From positions 1 to 22,938 of the IMG/VR virus record IMGVR_UViG_3300044613_000223: 22,938 nt of DNA; one strand, given 5' to 3'. The notes beneath the pieces were generated by a model, which ran no database searches, was not told the origin of the DNA, and saw only the letters and a program-made list of their open reading frames with translations. Below are positions 6,135 through 12,783 of the stretch, in pieces (position 1 is the first letter of the stretch; every line of letters begins with the position of its first letter). This DNA is from a virus. Made by a program: the position numbers and the translations under genes.

Positions 6135-8125
6135 GTTACCGTAATTGTACCAGAACCACCACCCGATCCTACGGTGACGGAGATTTGTTGGAAGGGATAA
6201 ACCTGAGATGCGGTGGTGTTACTTGTGGGGGCTACAGAACCAGAATTGCCAGCGCCGCCTGAGTTAAAGGACCCTGCGTTACCAGAAGTTGCGCCTGTAC
6301 CCGCCGAGCCGGTAGTACCTGCATTACCGTTAGCCCCCGCATTGCCCGGTGTGCCTGCGCTGCCAGCAGTAGCGCCTGTACCATTCGCGCCGGTAGTACC
6401 TGCGTTACCGTTCGCTCCAGCGTTACCCGGAGAGCCTGCACTACCGCCAGTCGCACCGTTGCCGTTTGCGCCCGTAGTACCTGCGTTACCGTTTGCCCCA
6501 GCATTGCCCGGATTACCCGCGCCGCCGCCTGTCGCACCGCTACCACCGCCACCGGGATTACCCCCTGCGCCAGAACCACCAGCATTACCGGCACTGCCGC
6601 AAGCATAGCAACCACCGGCACCACCGCCGTTACCGGCACTTGTATTATTACCCGCTAATCCCGGATTGCCGCCACCGCCACCCTGTCCGCCAGCACCGCC
6701 GCCACCACCGCCACCACCGCCTGTGGAACCAGCATTGCCAGCCGCGCCCGGATTACCCGCACCGCCCGCGCCGCCGCCGTTACCGCCGTTACCATTACTA
6801 CCGGGGTTGCCCGAATTGCCTGTAGCGCCGGGATTGCCAGCATTACCCCTAGCCCCACCTGCGCCGCCATTACCATTGGTGCCGGGATTGCCCGAATTGC
6901 CTGTAGCGCCGGGATTGCCAGCATTACCCCTAGCCCCACCAGCCCCACCAGTACCGTTATTACCGGGATTGCCGGGGTTCCCGGTGCCGCCCGAATTACC
7001 AGCAGCGCCGCCCGTTCCATTGGCACCCGTTCCAGCAGTTCCGCCATTACCGCCAGCGCCGCCAGCAAAGCTCGCTATGTTACCAAAAGTTGTCGCGTTC
7101 CCCGTATTACCGGGATTGCCGACATTGCCGTTTGCAGCGCCCGTGCCTGCGTTACCATTTGCGCCAGCATTACCCGGACTACCAGCAGCGCCAGAAGTTG
7201 CGCCTGTACCATTCGCGCCGGTAGTACCCGCATTACCGTTGGCCCCGGCATTACCGGGGCTACCAGCCGCACCAGCATTTGCACCAGTGCCATTAGCGCC
7301 GGTATTACCGGCATTCCCGTTTGCTCCTGCGTTACCCGGAGAGCCCGCGCTACCGCCTGTCGCACCGCTACCACCGCCACCGGGATTACCCGGATTTCCG
7401 TTCGCGCCAGCATTACCCGGATTACCGCCGCTACCGCCTGACCCACCGCCACCGCCACCGCCGCCACCGCCGCCAATGTTGTAATTACAGCAACCTTGAG
7501 GAGAGCCAAGGCCACCACCGCCGCCCGTTCCACCAAAAGGACTACCACCGGGTCCGCCGGATCCACCCGCAGGAAACCCTGCATTCCCACCAGTACTTCC
7601 TCCCGGATTGCCAGCCGCGCCGCCACAGCCAAAATAAGAGCCGCCGCCGCCGCCGTTACCACCCGCGCCACCCGCACCGCCACTACCGCCATTACCGTTA
7701 TTACCGGGGTTGCCAGCGTTGCCCGACGCACCGGGGTTACCTGCATTGCCGCGTGCGCCACCAGCGCCACCGTTGCCATTAGTGCCGGGATTGCCCGAAT
7801 TACCTGTAGCGCCGGGATTACCTGCATTGCCGCGTGCGCCACCAGCGCCGCCATTACCATTGGTGCCGGGATTGCCAGCGTTTCCTGTCGCACCGGGGTT
7901 GCCTGCGCTCCCCCCTGCTCCACCAGCGCCACCATTGCCGTTATTGCCCGGATTACCCGGATTTCCAGCAGTACCGGGATTACCGGCACCGCCCGCATTA
8001 CCCGTTCCGCCTTTGCCAGACAAATTAACGCTGTAGACCCCAGTCGGAACCGTAAAGGTTCCCGACGTGTTGAAGGTCTGGCTGCTGGACCCGACGCTAG
8101 TCGAGCCGAGGTGGGGCAGAGGCAT
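6128..8125 (-). CDS. Collagen-like glycine-rich fibre protein
   Basis: A 665 aa protein, the most unusual product here. Residues 13-37 form a beta edge (SGTFTVPTGVYSVNLSG) and 645-665 a closing edge (QQISVTVGSGGG then TITVTW), the same frame as the 239 aa adhesin. Between them almost everything is Gly-X-Y, mostly GNP, GNA, GAN, GTN and GAG. Array A (46-155) and array B (236-345) are separated by a Gly-run segment with Cys167, Cys212 and Cys213. After a linker (about 343-378) the plan repeats: A at 380-465, a Gly-run segment with Cys506 and Cys509, B at 526-618. Proline sits almost always in position Y before Gly. A collagen triple helix or polyglycine-II fold is likely. It is presumably an adhesin or fibre. 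Two downstream oxygenases may modify it. Confidence 0.8.
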   Translation of the reverse strand: MPLPHLGSTSVGSSSQTFNTSGTFTVPTGVYSVNLSGKGGTGNAGGAGNPGTAGNPGNPGNNGNGGAGGAGGSAGNPGATGNAGNPGTNGNGGAGGARGNAGNPGATGNSGNPGTNGNGGAGGARGNAGNPGASGNAGNPGNNGNGGSGGAGGAGGNGGGGGSYFGCGGAAGNPGGSTGGNAGFPAGGSGGPGGSPFGGTGGGGGLGSPQGCCNYNIGGGGGGGGGGGSGGSGGNPGNAGANGNPGNPGGGGSGATGGSAGSPGNAGANGNAGNTGANGTGANAGAAGSPGNAGANGNAGTTGANGTGATSGAAGSPGNAGANGNAGTGAANGNVGNPGNTGNATTFGNIASFAGGAGGNGGTAGTGANGTGGAAGNSGGTGNPGNPGNNGTGGAGGARGNAGNPGATGNSGNPGTNGNGGAGGARGNAGNPGATGNSGNPGSNGNGGNGGGAGGAGNPGAAGNAGSTGGGGGGGGGAGGQGGGGGNPGLAGNNTSAGNGGGAGGCYACGSAGNAGGSGAGGNPGGGGSGATGGGAGNPGNAGANGNAGTTGANGNGATGGSAGSPGNAGANGNAGTTGANGTGATAGSAGTPGNAGANGNAGTTGSAGTGATSGNAGSFNSGGAGNSGSVAPTSNTTASQVYPFQQISVTVGSGGGSGTITVTW
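6807..6940 (-). repeat. Near-perfect 81-bp direct repeat in the collagen-like gene
   Basis: A 53-bp stretch starting at 6807 recurs without change at 6888, an offset of 81 bp or 27 codons (nine Gly-X-Y triplets). Related but synonymously diverged copies lie near 7735-7880. The B arrays also repeat at 27 residues (GSPGNAGANGNAG units). The identical copies look recent and could recombine, changing fibre length in frame. Confidence 0.88.
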
Positions 8126-8127
8126 TG

Positions 8128-8553
8128 TTAAGCACCGCTCGTCGAGCCTGATGAACGCCCCATGGCGTAAAGTTCTGCAATGTTAGATGACAGTATGTTT
8201 TGCAGACCCATAATTACAGCCTTCGGCCACTGATCTAACGGCAGAACGTCATCGCATTTAGTGAAGATCAGGAATGGAAACTCGTTAAAAGTATGCAGAC
8301 CATCCTCAAAAACCCAATCATTTAGAGGGGGGAAAACTTCTGCGTGCTGCGCAGGATCAGCATAATTCAGCCAGTTATACTTGATCCCCAGACTATCTAG
8401 GTGCGCCTTGGCTTTGTAGCTGTCGCTCGTCTCGTCCTCAACCCACTTCAAGGTATCGTGTTCGACACCATCGGGGGTTGTCACCTTTGTCGGAACCTGA
8501 ACATAGGTCACGGCGGTGTTGAGATAGATAGCGTCTATTTTGGTAAATGCCAT
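8128..8553 (-). CDS. Hypothetical phage structural-region protein
   Basis: A 141 aa soluble protein between two fibre genes. It begins MAFTKIDAIYLNTAVTYVQV, contains DTLKWVEDET, AHLDSLGIKYNWLNYAD, PPLNDWVFEDGLHTFNEFPFLIFTKCDD, and ends in a Ser/Gly tail. The alternation of a helix, a short strand near IKYNWLNY, and FPFLIFT is faintly reminiscent of a thioredoxin-like fold, but there is no CxxC and only one Cys. I recall similar hypothetical proteins in aquatic phages without a function. The ATG follows AAGGAAGGGGG. Its position between the 250 aa fibre-like protein and the collagen-like fibre suggests a tail attachment or assembly role, which is a guess. Confidence 0.65.
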   Translation of the reverse strand: MAFTKIDAIYLNTAVTYVQVPTKVTTPDGVEHDTLKWVEDETSDSYKAKAHLDSLGIKYNWLNYADPAQHAEVFPPLNDWVFEDGLHTFNEFPFLIFTKCDDVLPLDQWPKAVIMGLQNILSSNIAELYAMGRSSGSTSGA

Positions 8554-8567
8554 GACGGCCCCCTTCC

Positions 8568-9320
8568 TTACAAGTTAGCCAAAGACAGCGAGCCGAAGTA
8601 CGTCGTGCCGCCGTCAAACGTGATGAAATTGAAAATATCAACCTTGCCAACCGTTGTTGTCAGGGAAGGAGTCGAATTATTAGGGAACTTTACAGAAGCA
8701 GGCCAAGTGGCCGTGTAGGAACCCGATCCACCCTGCTTGATAGCAATCAGGAAATTAGACGTTGTGCCGCCAGCAGCCGGGTTTGAGAACGTAAATGTCG
8801 TGCTACCGGTCAAAGTTATATTGAAAATGTTAGCCGTAGACATGTCAACGGTGAAGGTGCCGGTGACGGTTGCGTTAGTCGTGGTTGTTTCGCGGTAGGC
8901 TGCAAACGTAGGTGTGGTCAGCGCCGTTCCGTTAAAAGTTAAAGTCGCCGCATCAGTGAGTAGACCATCAGTTGTAACAAAAGGCACACGACCTGAAGTA
9001 AGCGCGGCGCTGTTAAGGTTTACAGACCGCTCTGAGGGGTAAGTTACGAAGACGTTGGAAGTACCACTAAGGGTGATCTTAGTAGTACCGCCCGCGCTGG
9101 AGGAAAGTACAGTAGTACGTGCTAGTGTAGTACCAGACGACGTGTAGGTACCGATACCAACTTCCCAGTTGTTACCGCTCGTAAGCGTGTAGTACGTCGT
9201 ATTACCATCACCTACAACCGCAAAAGACTGATAGCCAGTAAGGGCACCAGCAAGTGTTACCGTGCCAGTGCCCGTTGTGGTAGTCGTCTCTTGTACGCGG
9301 TCTGCGAGAACTAACGCCAT
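8568..9320 (-). CDS. Fibre-like virion structural protein
   Basis: A 250 aa beta-rich protein. The N-terminus LADRVQETTTTTGTGTVTLAGALTGYQSFAVVGDGNTTYYT, then WEVGIGTYTSSGTTLARTTVLSSSAGG, is a pattern I recognise from many environmental phage structural proteins. The C-terminal half (TGTFTVDMSTANIFNITLTG, TTFTFSNP, FLIAIKQGGSGSYTATWP, FNFITFDGGTTYFGS) resembles the receptor-side domain of such proteins. It contains no enzyme motif. The ATG is immediately after the stop of the 157 aa gene. The likely role is a minor fibre or tail protein, placed between the adaptor/tail genes and the long fibres. Confidence 0.72.
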   Translation of the reverse strand: MALVLADRVQETTTTTGTGTVTLAGALTGYQSFAVVGDGNTTYYTLTSGNNWEVGIGTYTSSGTTLARTTVLSSSAGGTTKITLSGTSNVFVTYPSERSVNLNSAALTSGRVPFVTTDGLLTDAATLTFNGTALTTPTFAAYRETTTTNATVTGTFTVDMSTANIFNITLTGSTTFTFSNPAAGGTTSNFLIAIKQGGSGSYTATWPASVKFPNNSTPSLTTTVGKVDIFNFITFDGGTTYFGSLSLANL

Positions 9321-9794
9321 TTAGGCAATCCTGATGATAGCCGTCGTGTTGGTGGCGGCAGGGAAAATGATGGTAAAGTCACCCGCAGTGGATGTCTTGT
9401 CCGAACCAAAGTCCAACGCACACACCGCAGCGTTCGTCAGCGTGGTGTTCGCCGTGCCGTTAGCCGAAGGCGTGGTGTTATAGATAAGCGCACCGCGAGC
9501 CGTGATTGTGGCCGTGCTGAACGTCAGGTCGCTGAAGTCCGTGAAACCCGTACCCGCCGAGGCATTGGTGTTGGTCGCAGTCACACCGCTATTAACCAGT
9601 GCGCCGCCGCCAGCCGAATAGTTCGTGCCGGTAACTTCGTTGGAAGACGTATATGCCGTGGTGTTGGCGTCAATCGTAGCCGACGAAGTATATAGCGCCA
9701 GCTTGAAAGAGTCGCCGGATGTAGCCCGGAAGTCGTGCACGGCCAGCATAAGTTCGGCTTTAAAGCTAGTGCACATTGTCTGCGTGATTGCCAT
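9321..9794 (-). CDS. Conserved virion structural protein (tail region)
   Basis: A 157 aa protein starting MAITQTMCTSFKAELMLAVHDF, then SFKLALYTSSATIDANTTAY, YSAGGGALVNSG, FSDLTFSTATITARGALIYN, ALDFGSDKTSTAGDFTIIFP and a C-terminal AIIRIA. This arrangement is familiar from a widespread structural protein of uncultured marine and freshwater phages. It looks like an all-beta fold of immunoglobulin or jelly-roll size. AGGAG lies 6 nt before the ATG, one of the clearest ribosome sites in this part, which suggests high expression. The exact virion location is not known to me. Confidence 0.78.
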   Translation of the reverse strand: MAITQTMCTSFKAELMLAVHDFRATSGDSFKLALYTSSATIDANTTAYTSSNEVTGTNYSAGGGALVNSGVTATNTNASAGTGFTDFSDLTFSTATITARGALIYNTTPSANGTANTTLTNAAVCALDFGSDKTSTAGDFTIIFPAATNTTAIIRIA

Positions 9795-9804
9795 GGTATT
9801 CTCC

Positions 9805-10098
9805 TTAACTTTCTAAGATTGAAGCCAACTCTGGGTGGCCTACGTTGTTGAGTTTATTTACCAGAGTAACATGATTAGACCTAATGGCCTCGTGCATGTA
9901 GAACACCAGCACCTTGCGGATGCTGTCTTTAAAAGCTTCGGCCTGATCCCGGATAGCGGGATGGCTCTGGCTACCTACGTAGACAATCTTGTTCAGCGCA
10001 CGTTCGGCAATTTCTTCAGGCGTAAACCCACGGTTGCTGGTGGTCTGCACCATGACGCTGCCAGCTTCGACACCAAAAAGGATGGACATGTCGCTCAT
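9805..10098 (-). CDS. Conserved helical phage protein of unknown function
   Basis: A 97 aa mostly helical protein: GFTPEEIAERALNKIVYVG, HPAIRDQAEAFKDSIRKVLVFYMHEAIRSNHVTL, KLNNVGHPELASIL. I recall this pattern (AERA..KIV.V....P.IR.QA.AFK..I..V...YM..AI) from small proteins next to connector genes in T7-like and cyanophage genomes. The function is not known. Its start overlaps the stop of the adaptor gene as ATGA, and the downstream 157 aa structural gene follows after 10 nt. It may be an assembly factor or small virion protein of the head-tail junction. Confidence 0.72.
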   Translation of the reverse strand: MSDMSILFGVEAGSVMVQTTSNRGFTPEEIAERALNKIVYVGSQSHPAIRDQAEAFKDSIRKVLVFYMHEAIRSNHVTLVNKLNNVGHPELASILES

Positions 10099-10757
10099 CG
10101 AACGGGGTACCTGATCTGGGTTGTACGGTACATGTCTTGCCGGTTCTTACCTTCACCCAGCGCCTTGAGCTGCGCCAGCGCTTCGTTATACCGCTCTTGG
10201 TACTTAGCAAGGACATCAGCCTCACCTTTCATGAAGGTGTAAGCTTCCAGCAAAGAGCCGTAGAGCAGGGCAGAACTGAAGTTGTCACCCAACCACGACG
10301 TACCAGCGGTCACGATAGACTGCGGGTAGTAGAAATAGTGCAGTTCCATTTCGTAGCTTGCATCCGGCGTAGGGCCGAGGATGTAGGAGTTCTGGTCAAA
10401 CATGGCATAGTGGGTGGGCTTGCCAGTGGTCGCCGGGTACGGGAACGCTTCGCGGATGAAGTTAACATCCTTGTTCAGTAGGTACTCGTACGCCCCGCTA
10501 GTCGGGTCGATCACAGCAAGTGAGAAGTTAGCCAGCCAGTCAGACGGTACGCTCAGATACTTGTTCGCAGCCGTAGCATTGCCCGTCACGTTCTTACGCA
10601 GTTCAAGCAGCTGCACATTATTGTATAGGCGCTGCTCAGCCTGTTCGACAAACGTAGCTACCTGCTCCGCAGACGTGAGACCACCAGACCCCGCCGTGTC
10701 CGGGAAGTCGTTCTCAGTGTAAGCCTGTATCGTTTCGACAAGCGTGGCGTAGTTCAT
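10095..10757 (-). CDS. Head-tail adaptor protein, P22 gp4-like
   Basis: A 220 aa protein resembling the gp4-like adaptors that bind below the portal ring. It starts with helices (YATLVETIQAYTENDFP, EQVATFVEQAEQRLYNNVQLLELRK), then beta elements (NKYLSVPSDWLANFSLAVIDP), the segment YAMFDQNSYILGPTPDASYEMELHYFYYP, and finally helices (SALLYGSLLEAYTFMKGEADVLAKYQERYNEALAQLK). The P..D..YEMELHYFYYP turn followed by a long helical C-terminus is typical of the family. Its ATG shares the A of the preceding TAA. Together with the 236 aa protein at 11546-12256 it probably closes the DNA channel. Confidence 0.75.
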   Translation of the reverse strand: MNYATLVETIQAYTENDFPDTAGSGGLTSAEQVATFVEQAEQRLYNNVQLLELRKNVTGNATAANKYLSVPSDWLANFSLAVIDPTSGAYEYLLNKDVNFIREAFPYPATTGKPTHYAMFDQNSYILGPTPDASYEMELHYFYYPQSIVTAGTSWLGDNFSSALLYGSLLEAYTFMKGEADVLAKYQERYNEALAQLKALGEGKNRQDMYRTTQIRYPVR

Positions 10758-10906
10758 TAGCCCATCTTTTTGCTGCTATTGGTACCCTTGGTCGCCGCGC
10801 CAGTGCCCCGAGTCTTCAGGGTCTGGGTGTTGGCAACGTTATTCGGGTAGCCACTATTGCCGTTAATTGGCACCGGCTTCGGCTGTCTGTAAGTAGTAAT
10901 AGCCAT
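10757..10906 (-). CDS. 49-residue basic small protein
   Basis: A short frame of 49 codons plus stop that tiles exactly between its neighbours. ATG at 10906 follows the TAG of the 60 aa gene directly, and its TAA overlaps the adaptor ATG (TAATG). The product starts MAITTYRQPKPVPINGNSGY and ends with TRGTGAATKGTNSSKKMG, basic and low in hydrophobics. The TRGTGAATKG segment resembles one I recall in small environmental phage proteins. No function is known. It belongs to the group of small basic proteins here. Exact tiling and coupling are the main support. Confidence 0.72.
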   Translation of the reverse strand: MAITTYRQPKPVPINGNSGYPNNVANTQTLKTRGTGAATKGTNSSKKMG

Positions 10907-11089
10907 CTACGTGCCCTTCTTCTGGTTTGCCACCTTGGCGAGACCGCGACCCAACGTCTTCATCTGCATGTTAGTCTTGCCGCCCTTAGCCAGCTTCGTC
11001 AGCGGCTTACCCGGGTGCATACCCTTTTCATGCTTGTGGACAGCGGCCTTAACCATGCCCTTATCCTGCTTAATATCGCTTTTAGCCAT
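10907..11089 (-). CDS. 60-residue lysine-rich small protein
   Basis: A 60 aa, strongly basic protein: AKSDIKQDKGMVKAAVHKHEKGMHPGKP, then LTKLAKGGKTNMQMKTLGRGLAKVANQKKG. It has an optimal AGGAG 6 nt before the ATG. I recognise the DIKQDK..VK.AVHKHE..MHPGKP pattern from uncultured aquatic phages, without known function. The AKGGK motif is shared with other small proteins in this window. Two histidines flank a KHEKGMH helix-like stretch, but a metal site is not demonstrable. It lies between the four-cysteine protein and the adaptor, so a virion or DNA-binding role is plausible. Confidence 0.75.
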   Translation of the reverse strand: MAKSDIKQDKGMVKAAVHKHEKGMHPGKPLTKLAKGGKTNMQMKTLGRGLAKVANQKKGT

Positions 11090-11098
11090 CTGGTACTC

Positions 11099-11536
11099 CT
11101 ATGTAATTTGTATGGTCACTGTGCCTATTTGTCCTTGCCCTACCAAACTATCTGTAAGACCTGATAACTGCAAAGGGTTGTTTAACCCCACAGGGTTGTA
11201 GCCCCACTGTATAACACGACTACCGCCCGAAGGGTCACCAAAAGATATAGCCGCCGTGGGGTTTGGGGGGTTAACCGTCAAAATCTGCAAACCGGTCAAA
11301 CCAGCCTGTAGGTACGTGGTATCCCGCCTTGGGTTGCGCAGAGCCTGTGGGTCGTCCACGGGGTACATACCCAGCTGGAGCTGGGGCTGGTCAGGTTCCC
11401 AGCAGGTGGGGCAAACCAAGATATTCACGTTCTTAGTCTTAATGACGAGCTGCCGCAGCTCCTTCAGCATGTACTGAAAGCCGCACCTATCGCACATGGC
11501 GATGGCTTTTTTACCAGAGGCGAACCTATTGGGCAT
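11099..11536 (-). CDS. Four-cysteine (zinc-ribbon-like) structural protein
   Basis: A 145 aa protein with two parts. The N-terminal half has a classic pair of knuckles, Cys15-x2-Cys18 (CDRCGF) and Cys42-x2-Cys45 (CPTCWEPDQPQLQLGMYPVDDPQ), separated by a KELRQLVIKTKNVNIL strand region; this should bind zinc. The C-terminal half is hydrophobic and beta-rich (LQAGLTGLQILTVNPPNPTAAISFGD, GTVTIQIT). I recognise the FASGKKAIAxCDRCGFxYxLKEL start from many marine phage genomes, where it sits among connector genes. It is more likely a virion/neck protein than a transcription factor, but DNA binding cannot be excluded. The gene begins 9 nt after the 236 aa adaptor gene. Confidence 0.8.
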   Translation of the reverse strand: MPNRFASGKKAIAMCDRCGFQYMLKELRQLVIKTKNVNILVCPTCWEPDQPQLQLGMYPVDDPQALRNPRRDTTYLQAGLTGLQILTVNPPNPTAAISFGDPSGGSRVIQWGYNPVGLNNPLQLSGLTDSLVGQGQIGTVTIQIT

Positions 11537-11545
11537 AGCCGCCCC

Positions 11546-12256
11546 CTAGAAGAACATCTGGCGCGGAGCAAGTCTCAAGGACGCCTTTTCTCGGTCCTCG
11601 TCTGCCGCCAACTGCCATGATTCGTCGTACATCGCCTTCAGCATAGGCACCCTCGGTAGGGCATCCGGTAGCTTAATCGACAGGTAATAGGCCAATCCAG
11701 CCACCAAGGCCGGGAGCAGGCGGAACGGGATGTCCTGAGTATTGACGCCGTTACCCGCGTCCTGAATACGGCGCAGCCGCCAGTAGACGAACGTGTAGAA
11801 ATTACTCTGGTCTGGGGTAGGCCAGACGTTGATATTTGGGTAGGCCACCCCCGTAGTCGGCTCGGTAGCCCCTGACTGCCTATTGATCCAGACCTGAATG
11901 GGACGGCCTTGGGTCAGCTTGTTGGGGATGGTAGCGTAAGTATCTACGCTAATACGGGTAATATTGATGTCGGTCTGGTTGGAGCCAGTACCGGTACGGA
12001 TGACGTGGTCCAGCAGATCAATGGTATCTGCCGGGAGGCTGTAGGTAACCGTGCCCTGAGTCATGGCTATGGACCCCTGTTCAATGGTCCACAGGTTTAT
12101 CCCCTTATTTGCCCACTCTATTGTCAACAGGTTAAGGCTACGCCGCGCTGTACGCATGTCGTAACCCGTGCGCATCTCAGCACCGCAACGCTCAAAGGCT
12201 TCTTCAATCAGATTATTTAGGTCAAGATTGAAGGTTGTGGTACCGGAAGTGGTCAC
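11546..12256 (-). CDS. Second gp4-like head-tail adaptor
   Basis: A 236 aa protein. Helical start: NLDLNNLIEEAFERCGAEMRTGYDMRTARRSLNLLTIEWANKG. Then strands with TVTYSLPADTIDLLDHVIRTG, RISVDTYATIPNKLTQGRPIQVWI, NVWPTPDQSNFYTFVYWRLRRIQDAG. Then a helical end with DIPFRLLPALVAGLAYYLSIKLP, LKAMYDESWQLAADEDREK and LRLAPRQMFF. The order helix, SLPxD, WPxPDxxxxYxxxYWRLRR, and terminal helices is what I associate with tail-accessory/adaptor proteins of podovirus-like aquatic phages. It differs from the 220 aa adaptor in sequence but has the same plan. The start is a GTG directly after the preceding TAA, with AAAGGTAA upstream. Confidence 0.75.
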   Translation of the reverse strand: MTTSGTTTFNLDLNNLIEEAFERCGAEMRTGYDMRTARRSLNLLTIEWANKGINLWTIEQGSIAMTQGTVTYSLPADTIDLLDHVIRTGTGSNQTDINITRISVDTYATIPNKLTQGRPIQVWINRQSGATEPTTGVAYPNINVWPTPDQSNFYTFVYWRLRRIQDAGNGVNTQDIPFRLLPALVAGLAYYLSIKLPDALPRVPMLKAMYDESWQLAADEDREKASLRLAPRQMFF

Positions 12257-12529
12257 TTACTTACCTTTCTTGAAGCCCTTCAGCATCTTGGCAAAACGGG
12301 CCCGCTGACCAAGCTTACCGGGGGCTTTAGTAGCCTTAGCCAGTTTACCAGCCGCGATAGGCTCGCCCTTCTTGGCACCAAGGCTGGCCCGCAACGCACC
12401 GGGCTTCTTGATGGCCTTGGCAATGTTGAGCCTACCGCCCTTTTTCATGTAACCCATTTTGTTACGTACATCCGTGGGCAACTTAGACAGTCCGGGATTA
12501 GCGCTGGGATCAACCGGTTTGAGTGCCAT
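12257..12529 (-). CDS. 90-residue basic small protein
   Basis: A 90 aa, Lys/Ala/Gly-rich protein. The N-terminus DPSANPGLSKLPTDVRNKMGYMKKGGRLN carries the KKGG motif; the rest is IKKPGALRASLGAKKGEPI, KLAKATKAPGKLGQRARFAKMLKGFKKG. I recall the KPGALRxxLGxKKGxxIxxxKLxxAxKxPGKLGQRARFA pattern as a small domain in aquatic phages and some large viruses, function unknown. The high positive charge suggests nucleic-acid contact. It overlaps the 84 aa stop (TAATG) and ends just before the GTG of the adaptor gene. Confidence 0.75.
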   Translation of the reverse strand: MALKPVDPSANPGLSKLPTDVRNKMGYMKKGGRLNIAKAIKKPGALRASLGAKKGEPIAAGKLAKATKAPGKLGQRARFAKMLKGFKKGK

Positions 12530-12783
12530 TATCTGAACCCTTTCGTTTTGTTTGCGATATTCTTTGGCTGCTTAACGAATTGCTTACCCGCAGCTTTACC
12601 AGTTCGCTTGGCCTTTGTCGTCGCTGCATATTCCGCAGAAGACAAAGACTTTATCGCGTTCTCCGGTAAGTACCGTTCACCTGTCGCCTTGGGTCCCTGC
12701 GTCGATGGCTTACCGCTTTTGGTCCGCCACTTTTGCTGGGTCCAAGACTTCAGGCTCTGCTGGGATTTAGCAAGCCCGCTCAC
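12529..12783 (-). CDS. 84-residue basic small protein
   Basis: An 84 aa protein: LAKSQQSLKSWTQQKWRTKSGKPS, ATGERYLPENAIKSLSSAEYAATTKAKRTGKAAGKQFVKQP, IANKTKGFR. The sequence SLKxWTxQKWRTKSGKPS...GERYLPExAIKxLSxxEYAATTxAKR is a recurring small-protein pattern in cyanophages and other aquatic phages, with no known function to me. It has one basic/aromatic N-terminal segment and a Lys-rich tail, with no Cys. It starts at GTG 12783 in a GTGA overlap with the preceding stop and ends in a TAATG overlap, so it is strictly coupled to both neighbours. Confidence 0.78.
   Translation of the reverse strand: MSGLAKSQQSLKSWTQQKWRTKSGKPSTQGPKATGERYLPENAIKSLSSAEYAATTKAKRTGKAAGKQFVKQPKNIANKTKGFR

Noticed and set aside
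6666-7484. Long plus-strand frame of Pro/Leu repeats, and other long frames across 6128-8125
   Set aside because: They are the reverse complement or shifted readings of the Gly-X-Y gene. A triplet-periodic GC-rich repeat opens all frames, and none has a sensible start, neighbour fit or domain.
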